A stretch of 64,000 nt of DNA from Cognatundibacterium crateris (lineage in GTDB: Bacteria; Pseudomonadota; Gammaproteobacteria; Burkholderiales; Burkholderiaceae_D): contig NZ_JAABOS010000008.1 in NCBI RefSeq assembly GCF_010078235.1, positions 124,001 through 188,000 of the forward strand, written 5' to 3'. The position numbers were made by a program, and so were the translations under genes. The notes under the pieces were generated by a model. That model worked only from the letters and a program-made list of their open reading frames with translations. It searched no databases and was not told where the DNA came from. Positions 44,171 through 52,636 of the stretch are shown here, in pieces (the stretch's first letter is position 1; every line of letters begins with the position of its first letter).

Positions 44171-44662
44171 TCAACGACGCCCGAAAAATGGCGACTCTTC
44201 TACCTGTCTCTTGAGCTCAAAGACCAGAACCTGAGCAATGCCCGCGTCACCGGCTTTCTGTTGCAATCGCAAGGAAGGATCCATTCCCATCCCTTCAAAC
44301 CAGCTGGCATAAATCCCTTCCAGTAAGGCAGGGGTCCAGATCAGTGATTGTTCACCAAATGCCGCTTTGAGGGGGCTCGCATGGTGTAACAAAACCAATG
44401 CCTCAGCTTCTTCATTCACCTCCACCCACCCCCAGTGCATGCGACTCCAAATTGCATTCATGTTATCTTCAAGCAACTGCAAACTATCACCACCTGGAAA
44501 CCCAAGACCCGGTGCCATGTTGCGACCTAACTGGTGCATGAATAGTCGCAAATCCTTTAAGTCGCCCTTGGAAGAAAATTCCACTGAAAATGCATTCAAA
44601 AAAGCTCGCCATTGCAATGAACATTGCTGTGACTCGTAATATTGGAGATCGTTTTTTGACAT
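44171..44662 (-). CDS. bcsD: Cellulose synthase subunit BcsD
   Basis: 163-residue protein of the BcsD/AcsD family, whose octamers arrange several synthase exits so that glucan chains bundle into ordered fibrils. Its identity is supported by length, a YYESQQCSLQWRAFLNAFSVE start, the LRLFMHQLGRNMA segment, the SRMHWGWVEV block and a helical GIYASWFEGMG end. The start at 44662 follows GGAAG at normal spacing; a GTG 15 bp upstream (44677) is less likely. First gene of the tight bcsD-P-Q-AB group, 45 bp before bcsP, behind the AT-rich region with ACATGT repeats. Confidence 0.85.
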   Translation of the reverse strand: MSKNDLQYYESQQCSLQWRAFLNAFSVEFSSKGDLKDLRLFMHQLGRNMAPGLGFPGGDSLQLLEDNMNAIWSRMHWGWVEVNEEAEALVLLHHASPLKAAFGEQSLIWTPALLEGIYASWFEGMGMDPSLRLQQKAGDAGIAQVLVFELKRQVEESPFFGRR

Positions 44663-45056
44663 AATGAACACTTCCACTCAATGATTGCAAAAACGATCCC
44701 GGGACATTTCACCGGAACCGCTTACAATTACTTACAACTTTACCACCCGGCACAACTTATCGTCCAGAAAGTTAAAGTGCAGAATTGTCAACAATCTATA
44801 AGCCTAAATTTTCCGGTAAAAATAAGCACAAACAAATTTACCTAAAAGAAATATTTTTTTACAACAATTTTCCCGAAATTAAGTCTGCGCTGCCAGATAG
44901 TTGCCTCATATATGGCTATTATTGCTTAACGGCCCGAAAACAGAAAAATAAATACAAAAATACGAGAATTTCTATTTACATGTAAATATCCCAAACAGGC
45001 TACATGTAAGCCAACATGTCACTTCGCTTAATGCATCATGACATGTAAGTGGCTGC
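44663..45056 (-). promoter_or_regulatory. AT-rich control region of the bcsD operon with four ACATGT sites
   Basis: About 390 bp between bcsQ1 and bcsD with no gene, markedly richer in A+T than its flanks. ACATGT occurs at 44978-44983, 45002-45007, 45014-45019 and 45041-45046; the first lies in a 16-bp perfect palindrome TATTTACATGTAAATA (44973-44988), and three of the four share TACATGTAA or ACATGTAA. The cluster is 310-385 bp upstream of the bcsD start and directly behind the bcsQ1 stop. I read it as a candidate operator for a dimeric regulator. No clear sigma-70 promoter could be assigned. Confidence 0.5.
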
Positions 45057-45827
45057 TCAGGATACCTGGTGCGGCAAACCTCGTATTATCCAATCCGTAA
45101 TATGAAAGATATTTTGGGATGCAGCATTTTCAGGCTGATGAGCGACGACCGGTTTCTCAAAAGCCAAAGCTTCTTCAACGGCATCACTTTCCGGCACCAC
45201 GAAAGGAAGCATTCTTTGTCCCAACTTCTCTGAAAACAAAGTAAGCACATCCTGTGCCAACTGACGTTGGTTGCTCTGATTAATCAGATAAGCAGAACCT
45301 ATTCTGACTTTCAATCCGGCAGTGTAGCTGGCAATCAGTTCCTCCATCTCAGGCAAGGTTGAGTAAGAGGCCGCATCAGCCAGAACCACCGCCAGCAAAA
45401 AATCTGCCGCGCGCATCGCTTGCTTCAGATACACCGAGGGTCCGGGAGGTGTATCGAGTATGACGATTGTCTGATCCGGCAGCTTTGCCGCCATAAGCTT
45501 GGTTTTCAACCAATCTTCCTGCACTGCCAGCGTCGCTTCAAATTTTTGCCTGCGTTGCTCGCTGCAACTGCCATAAGGAACCAGCGCCACATCAAAAACG
45601 GTCTGATGCATCACACCTGCCAAACGCGTTCTGCTGGCATTGAGTGAACTGATGCCCTTAGCGACATCCGGGTCAAGTCCCCCCAAATGCCATTGCATGG
45701 CATTTTGCGGATCCAGATCAATTACAAGCACCGGCCGTCCGCGTTGCGCCAAACCAGCAGCAAGATTGGCCGACACCGTTGTTTTTCCAACACCGCCTTT
45801 GGCGGATACGATAGCGATGACAAACAT
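45057..45827 (-). CDS. bcsQ: BcsQ-like MinD/ParA ATPase (first copy, coupled to tldD)
   Basis: 256-residue MinD/ParA-type ATPase. Walker A with signature lysine SAKGGVGKTT at residues 8-17, DLDPQNAMQWHLGG, and ILDTPPGPSVYLKQAMRAADF match BcsQ proteins and the second copy 1.5 kb downstream. The ATG lies only 19 bp after the tldD stop on the same strand, so it may be read from a tldD transcript, while an AT-rich 390-bp region separates it from bcsD. No ParB or plasmid genes lie nearby, so partition is unlikely. It may work in cellulose complex placement together with, or instead of, the other copy. Confidence 0.88.
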   Translation of the reverse strand: MFVIAIVSAKGGVGKTTVSANLAAGLAQRGRPVLVIDLDPQNAMQWHLGGLDPDVAKGISSLNASRTRLAGVMHQTVFDVALVPYGSCSEQRRQKFEATLAVQEDWLKTKLMAAKLPDQTIVILDTPPGPSVYLKQAMRAADFLLAVVLADAASYSTLPEMEELIASYTAGLKVRIGSAYLINQSNQRQLAQDVLTLFSEKLGQRMLPFVVPESDAVEEALAFEKPVVAHQPENAASQNIFHITDWIIRGLPHQVS

Positions 45828-45846
45828 AGGTATTGCCCTGTAGGTA

Positions 45847-47307
45847 TTAAGCGGTACCGCCTACAGTCAACCCTTCTATACGCATGCTAGGCTGACCAAC
45901 GCCGACCGGCAGGCTCTGCCCTTCTTTGCCACAGACCCCAATGCCGGAATCCAGCTGCAAATCATTACCTATCATAGAGACGTGATTGAGCACCTCAGGC
46001 CCATTACCAATCAGCGTTGCGCCTTTGACCGGGTAGCTGATTTTTCCGTTTTCTATCATGTAAGCCTCACTGGCGGAAAACACGAATTTCCCATTCGTGA
46101 TATCCACCTGCCCACCGCCGAAATTGACGGCATACAGGCCATTTTTGACTGAAGCCAGTATCTCTTCCGGATCTTTGTCGCCAGCCAGCATATAGGTATT
46201 GGTCATGCGTGGCATAGGCAGATGCGCAAAGGATTCACGTCGCGCATTACCTGTAATATCCATCTTCATCAGGCGGGCATTCATCGTATCCTGCATATAG
46301 CCCTTCAGGATGCCGTCTTCTATCAGTACATTGCACTGAGTAGGATTGCCTTCATCGTCGATATTCAGGGAACCGCGCCGGTTTTGCATCGTGCCATCAT
46401 CCACCACGGTCACACCTTTGGCTGCTACCCGCTCACCGATACGGCCAGAGAAAGTGCTGGAACCCTTGCGGTTGAAATCACCTTCCAGACCATGTCCGAC
46501 CGCCTCATGCAGCAACACGCCAGGCCAGCCCGGACCAAGCACCACTGTCATCGGCCCCGCCGGTGCCGGACGTGCATCCAGATTCACCAACGCAGACTTG
46601 ACCGCCTCATCGGCAAATTTCTCCAGCAAAGCATCGGTAAAGTAAGCATAGTCGTAACGACCACCACCGCCACTGGAACCCATTTCACGCCGGCCATTCT
46701 GTTCGGCGATCACGGTTACCGACACCCGCACCAGCGGCCGTACATCCGCTGCCATCACACCATCGCTACGCGCCACCATCACCACATCGTATTCGCCGGA
46801 CAGTGAAGCCATCACCTGCACAATGCGTGGATCCTTAGCGCGCGCAATACGTTCTACACGCTCCAGCAAGCGCACTTTCTGATTTGCATCCAGAGAATGT
46901 AAGGGGTCGTTCGGCAAATACAAATCGCGTCCGACCGCTTCAGCCATGGTTTTAGCGACTTTCACTTTCCCCGCGCCCTGGCGCGCGATGGTACGGGTTG
47001 CCACAGCAGCCTCGGACAAGGCTTTACCGGAAATTTCATCAGAATACGCAAATGCGGTTTTATCGCCAGACACCGCGCGCACGCCAACGCCCTGATCGAT
47101 AGAAAAACTGCCGGTCTTGACGATACCCTCTTCCAGACTCCAGCCTTCGCTGCGGGTAAATTGGAAATACAGATCCGCGTAATCAACACGATGCGTAAAC
47201 ATCGAGGCGAGAACCTGATTTAACTGATTTTCGTCCAGTCCAAAAGGAGTAAGCAACACATCACGAGCGATGGTCAAATGGCTAGGAGTCGGTACGCTGG
47301 AAGTCAT
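45847..47307 (-). CDS. tldD: Metalloprotease TldD
   Basis: 486-residue protein that forms the TldD/TldE (PmbA) protease, known for processing microcin B17 and degrading the antitoxin CcdA. The zinc motif HEAVGH is in [19 protein letters not shown] (near residue 265), and the N-terminal [19 protein letters not shown] and the C-terminal [17 protein letters not shown] segments are diagnostic. Its partner pmbA is not in the window. It follows the nitrilase-family gene by about 107 bp and is followed by bcsQ1. Confidence 0.96.
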   Translation of the reverse strand: MTSSVPTPSHLTIARDVLLTPFGLDENQLNQVLASMFTHRVDYADLYFQFTRSEGWSLEEGIVKTGSFSIDQGVGVRAVSGDKTAFAYSDEISGKALSEAAVATRTIARQGAGKVKVAKTMAEAVGRDLYLPNDPLHSLDANQKVRLLERVERIARAKDPRIVQVMASLSGEYDVVMVARSDGVMAADVRPLVRVSVTVIAEQNGRREMGSSGGGGRYDYAYFTDALLEKFADEAVKSALVNLDARPAPAGPMTVVLGPGWPGVLLHEAVGHGLEGDFNRKGSSTFSGRIGERVAAKGVTVVDDGTMQNRRGSLNIDDEGNPTQCNVLIEDGILKGYMQDTMNARLMKMDITGNARRESFAHLPMPRMTNTYMLAGDKDPEEILASVKNGLYAVNFGGGQVDITNGKFVFSASEAYMIENGKISYPVKGATLIGNGPEVLNHVSMIGNDLQLDSGIGVCGKEGQSLPVGVGQPSMRIEGLTVGGTA

Positions 47308-47414
47308 AAATTAAGAGGCTCACGCAGAAAAAAACAGTAATGCAGGCATTGTAGTTCAGAAGCTGCCTGCAACACAGAAGGGACGCAAATATTAAGGCGG
47401 ACAAAACAGCAGGA

Positions 47415-48212
47415 TCACATGCGGCGATGACGTAAGGCTGGCAGGCTCTCTCTGACTGACGCGATCTGTGCCTGATCTATCTCGCCAGCTACAACACCCT
47501 CACCTTCAGCCTGGCAGGCCAGCACTTTACCCCAGGGATCAATCAGCATGCTATGACCCCAGGTGCGGCGGCCATTGCTATGTACCCCGCCCTGACCACA
47601 GGCCAGCAAATAGCACTGATTCTCAACAGCTCTGGCACGCAACAGGATTTCCCAGTGCGCCTCACCGGTCGTATAAGTAAATGCTGCAGTCACTATCATC
47701 AGGTTGCAAGGCCCCAGTGCGCGAAACAACTCAGGGAAGCGCAGGTCATAACAGATCGCCAGTCCTATCCTACCCAGTTCAGAATCAAAACTGACAACTT
47801 CATGACCCGCTGTAATGGTGCGCGACTCTTCATAAGACTCACTGCCTTTCTGAAAACCGAACAGATGTATTTTGTCGTAACGCGCTTTCAATTCACCATC
47901 CGGCCCATAGACTAAGGTCGTATTCAGTACCTTATCTGCTTCAGCAGACTTCAAGGGTATGGTTCCGCCTATCAGCCAGACACCGAGTTCGCGTGCGATT
48001 GCAGATAAAAACGTCTGCATACGGCCATTCCCCGGCTCTTCCGCAATCAATAATTTGTCCGTATCCTGCTGTCCCATTAAGGGCCAGTATTCGGGCAATA
48101 GCAGCAACTGCGCTCCGTCTGCCGCAGCCTGCCGTAGCAGGCGCTCTGCTGTCGCCAGATTGTCATTCAAGTCCGAAGACGAAATCATCTGTATCGCCGC
48201 AAGCTTCATCAT
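47415..48212 (-). CDS. Carbon-nitrogen hydrolase (Nit2/omega-amidase-like)
   Basis: Nitrilase-superfamily enzyme of 265 residues. The Glu-Lys-Cys triad is visible: Glu in LLPEYWPL, Lys in RYDKIHLFGF and Cys in GLAICYDLRFPELF. The LFRALGPCNLMIVTAAFT segment and general length match the Nit1/Nit2 branch, which includes omega-amidases and deaminated-glutathione amidases. It starts within the last 4 bases of yhdP (ATGA overlap) and precedes tldD; this yhdP-nit-tldD order is common in betaproteobacteria. Confidence 0.92.
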   Translation of the reverse strand: MMKLAAIQMISSSDLNDNLATAERLLRQAAADGAQLLLLPEYWPLMGQQDTDKLLIAEEPGNGRMQTFLSAIARELGVWLIGGTIPLKSAEADKVLNTTLVYGPDGELKARYDKIHLFGFQKGSESYEESRTITAGHEVVSFDSELGRIGLAICYDLRFPELFRALGPCNLMIVTAAFTYTTGEAHWEILLRARAVENQCYLLACGQGGVHSNGRRTWGHSMLIDPWGKVLACQAEGEGVVAGEIDQAQIASVRESLPALRHRRM

Positions 48213-51200
48213 TCACGTCTCCCCGTTTTACTGGTTTCAGCGGAGGAAGCACTGTTGCTGAGGCCTCCCTCCAGTTTTTTTACGACCGGCTCAGTCCAGG
48301 AGCCACTCACGCCATATTCAAATGTAAAAGCCCGGGCCAAAGGTTCGCGCAAAAACAATTGCGCCAGAAAAGTCCCAAGCCCAATGACAGGATTCACTGC
48401 CAGTCCGTAAACAACGGAGGCAGCACCCGCATTCACCACTGGAATCACCACCACATGCAGATCCTGGGTTTCATGCACGATGTCAGCTTTACCGGCCATC
48501 AGCACGGTCGCATTCAAGCCGCGCATTTTCAGATTTTCAGTATGGGCCCATCCTTTTTCGATCGCTGCGTTCCCACTAATGCCATCAAACGCAAAGCCTT
48601 CAGAAAACACATCGCGGAAATCCAGTGTCAGGCGGCGTGGCAAGGATTGCATACTCAATACACCTAGTAATTTCGCGGCGCCCGGATCGACTTTTAAAAA
48701 CTGACCGGCTGCCAGATCAAGCTGTATTTTCCCTGTCATGGATGGCAAGTCCATCGCAAATGGCAATCCATTCCAACGCAAATTGCCTTCAATCTTACCT
48801 TTACCACCTTGTAAGACATTGGCAAAACCAAGCCGGTTCAGCAATTGCCCCGCATGCTGAATTTCCAGCACATATTCGAGCTGGGTCTGCCCGGCATCCG
48901 CGTGTTGCAGCCATTTGCCCGTGGCTTTTAATTCTGCGTCAGGATTTTTCAAATTGATTTTACGCAGTTGCCACTCGCTGCGACCGTTGACCAGCTGGTT
49001 ACTGGCCTGCAGTTCCAAGCGACCCATTCTTTTATTCACCAGTTCAAACTGATCCACCACAATATCGAGGCCGGGCAACTGCGTCTGTGATTTTTTCCCA
49101 TCTAACAGCTCAGTCACTTCCCTGGCCGCGGAGGCTGGAATTTTCAGGTAATCGAAGCGGCCTGTGATGGTGGAATTCGCTTGCGCCAGCGCGGCCTCAT
49201 TCCAGCTCAGCGTTCCCGCAACCTGGCTGGACTTCATGCTCGCCTTCCAGTTCCCTTTTTGCTGAGTCAAACTGAGTTGCATATCATCAAACTGTTTTCC
49301 CATCATCTGCAGATGTGCCGCCCGCAACTGCACAGATGCCGGATAAAAATACGATTCAAGACCGGTTTCTGGCTGCGCAGCAGCACCAGCAGCCTTCGCT
49401 GACATGCTATCCAGCCACTGCGACCATTCATCGATATTTAGCTGAGGAAGCTGAATTTGCCAGGCCATGCCCTGCTCAGATTCAGGGACTGGCTGACCTA
49501 CGCCTATGCCGCCACGCACAACGCGCCAGCCTTTATCGCTGTCGCGCTGCTTTTGCCGCTGAAAGCGTGCTTGCGCCAGTGTGCCCAACTGCAGCTTTAA
49601 CTCATCGCGAAACTGGATATTCTCATTGCTTGCCAGCGGTGTTAATTCTACTTTTAAAGGCAAGATTTCGTTTGCTGTCTTGCGCAGTGGTTCAGGAAAA
49701 TGCAGCGCCATGCCTTGCAGGCTGGATTCCACCACAATCTCTGGCAACTGCTTTTTGACATTCACTGCAGCAGTATAACGACTGGAGCCGGACAGGCGCC
49801 CATCCATGATTTTGCGGTGCTCGGGTGGCAAATAGGCGATCAAACCTTGTGCACTGGCCGTGCCATCGAGCCTGATCCGTATCGTATTGTCTTTCTGACT
49901 GCCGCCACTGATGACCACCGGGCCACCCAGTGCCGTTGCCTTAAGCGCTGGGATTGTCAACCCGGTTTCATTGAATTCCAGTTTGCCGTTCGCCGCACTG
50001 ACCTGAGGAATGCCCGGCTGCAGCATTACATCGTTATTTTGAAATTGCAGAATGCCATTTACCTTAGCGTCAATCAGATGCTGCAGAGGCAGTTGCAGTT
50101 TCAGATTTAATAAAGACGAGCCACTGGCCTTGGTCTCATCCAGAAAATGGCCCAGCCAGGTCTGCACCGGACTGACAGCGACATACCCCAGCATTTGCTG
50201 CAGCGGGCCGGAGACCATTCCATCAATCTGCAACACAGCGCCATGCATCATCAGGTCAGGAATAATGGCTTTTACTTTTTTCAGATCCACCCCCAGCGTC
50301 TTCGCCGTATCGCCGGAAATCTCCATGCGCGCGCGATCAAACACAAAGCTGCCACGTATCTGATCTATCACTGGCCATAGTGCCTGCTTCGATGCCTCCC
50401 TCAGTTCACCTGCCGTAAAATCCAGTTTAGCGCCACTCAGACTACCCTTAACCCGGAACTCGCCAGCCTGCGCGGCACGGCTATCGTTAGCAGCAAACGG
50501 AAAATGGGATAAATCTCCTTTTACTTTGACCTTTACCTCGTCAGCATAGCCATCCAACAAGGCATGGGTCAGCCAGTGACGCAAGTCCTGCGGCGCACTG
50601 GCAGGTATGTATTTATCGATGGTTTTCAGATCGAAACGGTCGATACGGCCGCTCAGATCCAGATTGCCAGCCGGATTGTCTGTATCAGGGCGCAGCGATA
50701 CGCTATGCCTGCCACTGAAGCTGGCGCGCATACTTCCTTGTGCTGCATCGAATTTTTGTAGCTGAACCGTGAGCTGATCATCGTTGGCGATCTTCCAGTT
50801 GGCGTGCACAAACAAGCGATCAAAATACAGAGATGGATCAACAAAGTAACTGGCGGTATGCAGCGCCAATGCTTTGGAGTCCACGACCAGCTTGCCGTTT
50901 TTTTCATTGGCTTCGATACTGCCGGATAAATTATCAAAGCCTGGAATCGCGGGCACGGCTGCAGTTGCCGGTCGCTTACCACGCGCAGCCAGAGCGGCTC
51001 TGGCTGCCTGTGCACGTAAGGATAAATTTTCAAATTGCCCCTGCACCTGATAACTGACGATTTCCGGATAACTGCCGCTCCATTGCGCATGCAGGTTTTT
51101 CAGCACGCCTTTAGGCGCAAAATCAGTCAGCATCTGGCGCTGCCCTGCGGGCAAGGGCAAGTGCTCCGCAAACTGGACTAAAGTCTGCAAATCCAGCATA

Positions 51201-52399
51201 GGCGAAGACAGTTCGACACGTTCTGGCTGACCATCGCTGCCAGGTGTAAAACTTTCTTTGATCGAGGTTGGGGGAAGATGCAGCCCGTCGCGGGCGGTCA
51301 TACTAAAGTCAGTCAGTGCCAGGGTATGGCCAGCAGGGCCAAAAACCGAAGGCAAATATTTTTTCGCAAAAGATATTTTTTCGCTGGCCGTGATACGTCC
51401 GTGGATTTCCTGCATATCCAGCTCAGGCAGATCTTTCGCAAATTTGCCCTGTACATCCTTGAGTAAGACATCCAGCGTCAGATCAGCCAACCTGCCGGCA
51501 TCCAGCTGCATCCAGGCGCGTAGCGTGCCTTGTCCTTGTTGCAACTGGCTGTTCAGCGGCAGATAAGCCTGTAAGGCAGGCAAGTCGACCTGGCTCAGAA
51601 ATGCATAAATTTCTCCCGACCAGACTGAGCGGTTCAGCAGGGTCTTAGCAAATGAGGCGTGGCGCAGATTACCCCTGACATCCAGAGGCTGCGCCAATCC
51701 CTCGCTCATTTGGGCCAGTAAAGAAAATTGATGCTGCTGCCAATGATTACGCAAATCGAAGTTGACACCAAGCAGATCGGCCGCAGGTGTGGTCCGCGTC
51801 TGATCTATCCAATGCAGCCGGCCATCCTTTATCCGTATCTGCTGCTGCGCCAGTACCCAGTCCAGCCCCTTGCCATCGCCCTTACGCTGCGTATCCAGCA
51901 AAAAGCCACCAATGTAAAGCTGGCCATGCTCATCTCTTTGTATCGTCAGCTCAGGCTCAACCAGTTCAATACGGCGGAAACGCAACTCAGCCAGCGCCAG
52001 GCTCCACCACGACAAAGTGGTACGGACTTCAGGCAAAGCCAGCGCCAGTTGACCACGCTGATCAAACATCTGCACCTGGTGCAGTGCGAACTGGGGATGC
52101 AATCCCTGCCAGCTAGCCTCCAGCGATGCAATTTTGACGGGGCGCCCGATAGATGCACCCAGTGCGGCTTCCACCTCAGTCTGGTAGTTCGCCACCTGAG
52201 GGAGTAACAGGTAGCGCAGCACCAACACCAGCAGGCAAAACAAAAAATACAGGCCGAGCAGGCTCCAAAGCAATGCGCGCAGGCTGCGCCCACCAGCGCG
52301 CCATACATGGCGGCAGCTGACTGCAACCGACATCCTCAGGGAAGACAGTAAGTAGCGACTACGACGGGTCGTTGAAGGCGAAGCAGATTCGTTGGTCAT
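48209..52399 (-). CDS. yhdP: YhdP-family AsmA-like envelope protein (TIGR02099)
   Basis: Very large protein (1396 residues) with one N-terminal membrane helix (about residues 37-62) and a long beta-rich periplasmic body. Members of this AsmA-like clan are thought to bridge the periplasm and move phospholipids to the outer membrane. Visible marks are the N-terminal ALGASIGRPVKIASLEASWQ, repeated beta segments, and a C-terminal AsmA-like module (GKIEGNLRWNGLP, LLGVLSMQSLPRRLTLDFRD). The final residues are Ser/Thr/Lys-rich. Divergent from glnE across 237 bp; overlaps the amidase gene by 4 bp. Confidence 0.92.
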   Translation of the reverse strand: MTNESASPSTTRRSRYLLSSLRMSVAVSCRHVWRAGGRSLRALLWSLLGLYFLFCLLVLVLRYLLLPQVANYQTEVEAALGASIGRPVKIASLEASWQGLHPQFALHQVQMFDQRGQLALALPEVRTTLSWWSLALAELRFRRIELVEPELTIQRDEHGQLYIGGFLLDTQRKGDGKGLDWVLAQQQIRIKDGRLHWIDQTRTTPAADLLGVNFDLRNHWQQHQFSLLAQMSEGLAQPLDVRGNLRHASFAKTLLNRSVWSGEIYAFLSQVDLPALQAYLPLNSQLQQGQGTLRAWMQLDAGRLADLTLDVLLKDVQGKFAKDLPELDMQEIHGRITASEKISFAKKYLPSVFGPAGHTLALTDFSMTARDGLHLPPTSIKESFTPGSDGQPERVELSSPMLDLQTLVQFAEHLPLPAGQRQMLTDFAPKGVLKNLHAQWSGSYPEIVSYQVQGQFENLSLRAQAARAALAARGKRPATAAVPAIPGFDNLSGSIEANEKNGKLVVDSKALALHTASYFVDPSLYFDRLFVHANWKIANDDQLTVQLQKFDAAQGSMRASFSGRHSVSLRPDTDNPAGNLDLSGRIDRFDLKTIDKYIPASAPQDLRHWLTHALLDGYADEVKVKVKGDLSHFPFAANDSRAAQAGEFRVKGSLSGAKLDFTAGELREASKQALWPVIDQIRGSFVFDRARMEISGDTAKTLGVDLKKVKAIIPDLMMHGAVLQIDGMVSGPLQQMLGYVAVSPVQTWLGHFLDETKASGSSLLNLKLQLPLQHLIDAKVNGILQFQNNDVMLQPGIPQVSAANGKLEFNETGLTIPALKATALGGPVVISGGSQKDNTIRIRLDGTASAQGLIAYLPPEHRKIMDGRLSGSSRYTAAVNVKKQLPEIVVESSLQGMALHFPEPLRKTANEILPLKVELTPLASNENIQFRDELKLQLGTLAQARFQRQKQRDSDKGWRVVRGGIGVGQPVPESEQGMAWQIQLPQLNIDEWSQWLDSMSAKAAGAAAQPETGLESYFYPASVQLRAAHLQMMGKQFDDMQLSLTQQKGNWKASMKSSQVAGTLSWNEAALAQANSTITGRFDYLKIPASAAREVTELLDGKKSQTQLPGLDIVVDQFELVNKRMGRLELQASNQLVNGRSEWQLRKINLKNPDAELKATGKWLQHADAGQTQLEYVLEIQHAGQLLNRLGFANVLQGGKGKIEGNLRWNGLPFAMDLPSMTGKIQLDLAAGQFLKVDPGAAKLLGVLSMQSLPRRLTLDFRDVFSEGFAFDGISGNAAIEKGWAHTENLKMRGLNATVLMAGKADIVHETQDLHVVVIPVVNAGAASVVYGLAVNPVIGLGTFLAQLFLREPLARAFTFEYGVSGSWTEPVVKKLEGGLSNSASSAETSKTGRRE

Positions 52400-52636
52400 T
52401 CAAGACGTTCACTTTATTGCCAAGCGGTGCCAGACCTGCACCCCGGTAAACGATTGTTCAAACTACGCCCCATTCTTATTTGATTCATTAAATATCTCAT
52501 CAGGACTCTTCCAGCTTTGCATGCGGCCTGAACAGTGCCGATGCCGGTTCTGCAAGCGTGGAAAATCACTTACAATCAGAACAAGCACATCACCCACCAG
52601 CAATACCGCTGATCGACAACCCATCCAGTTTCCTCT

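Noticed and set aside
45057..45827. ParA-type gene as a plasmid partition gene
   Set aside because: No parB or centromere-like sites; close sequence likeness to the second copy inside the bcs operon supports BcsQ.
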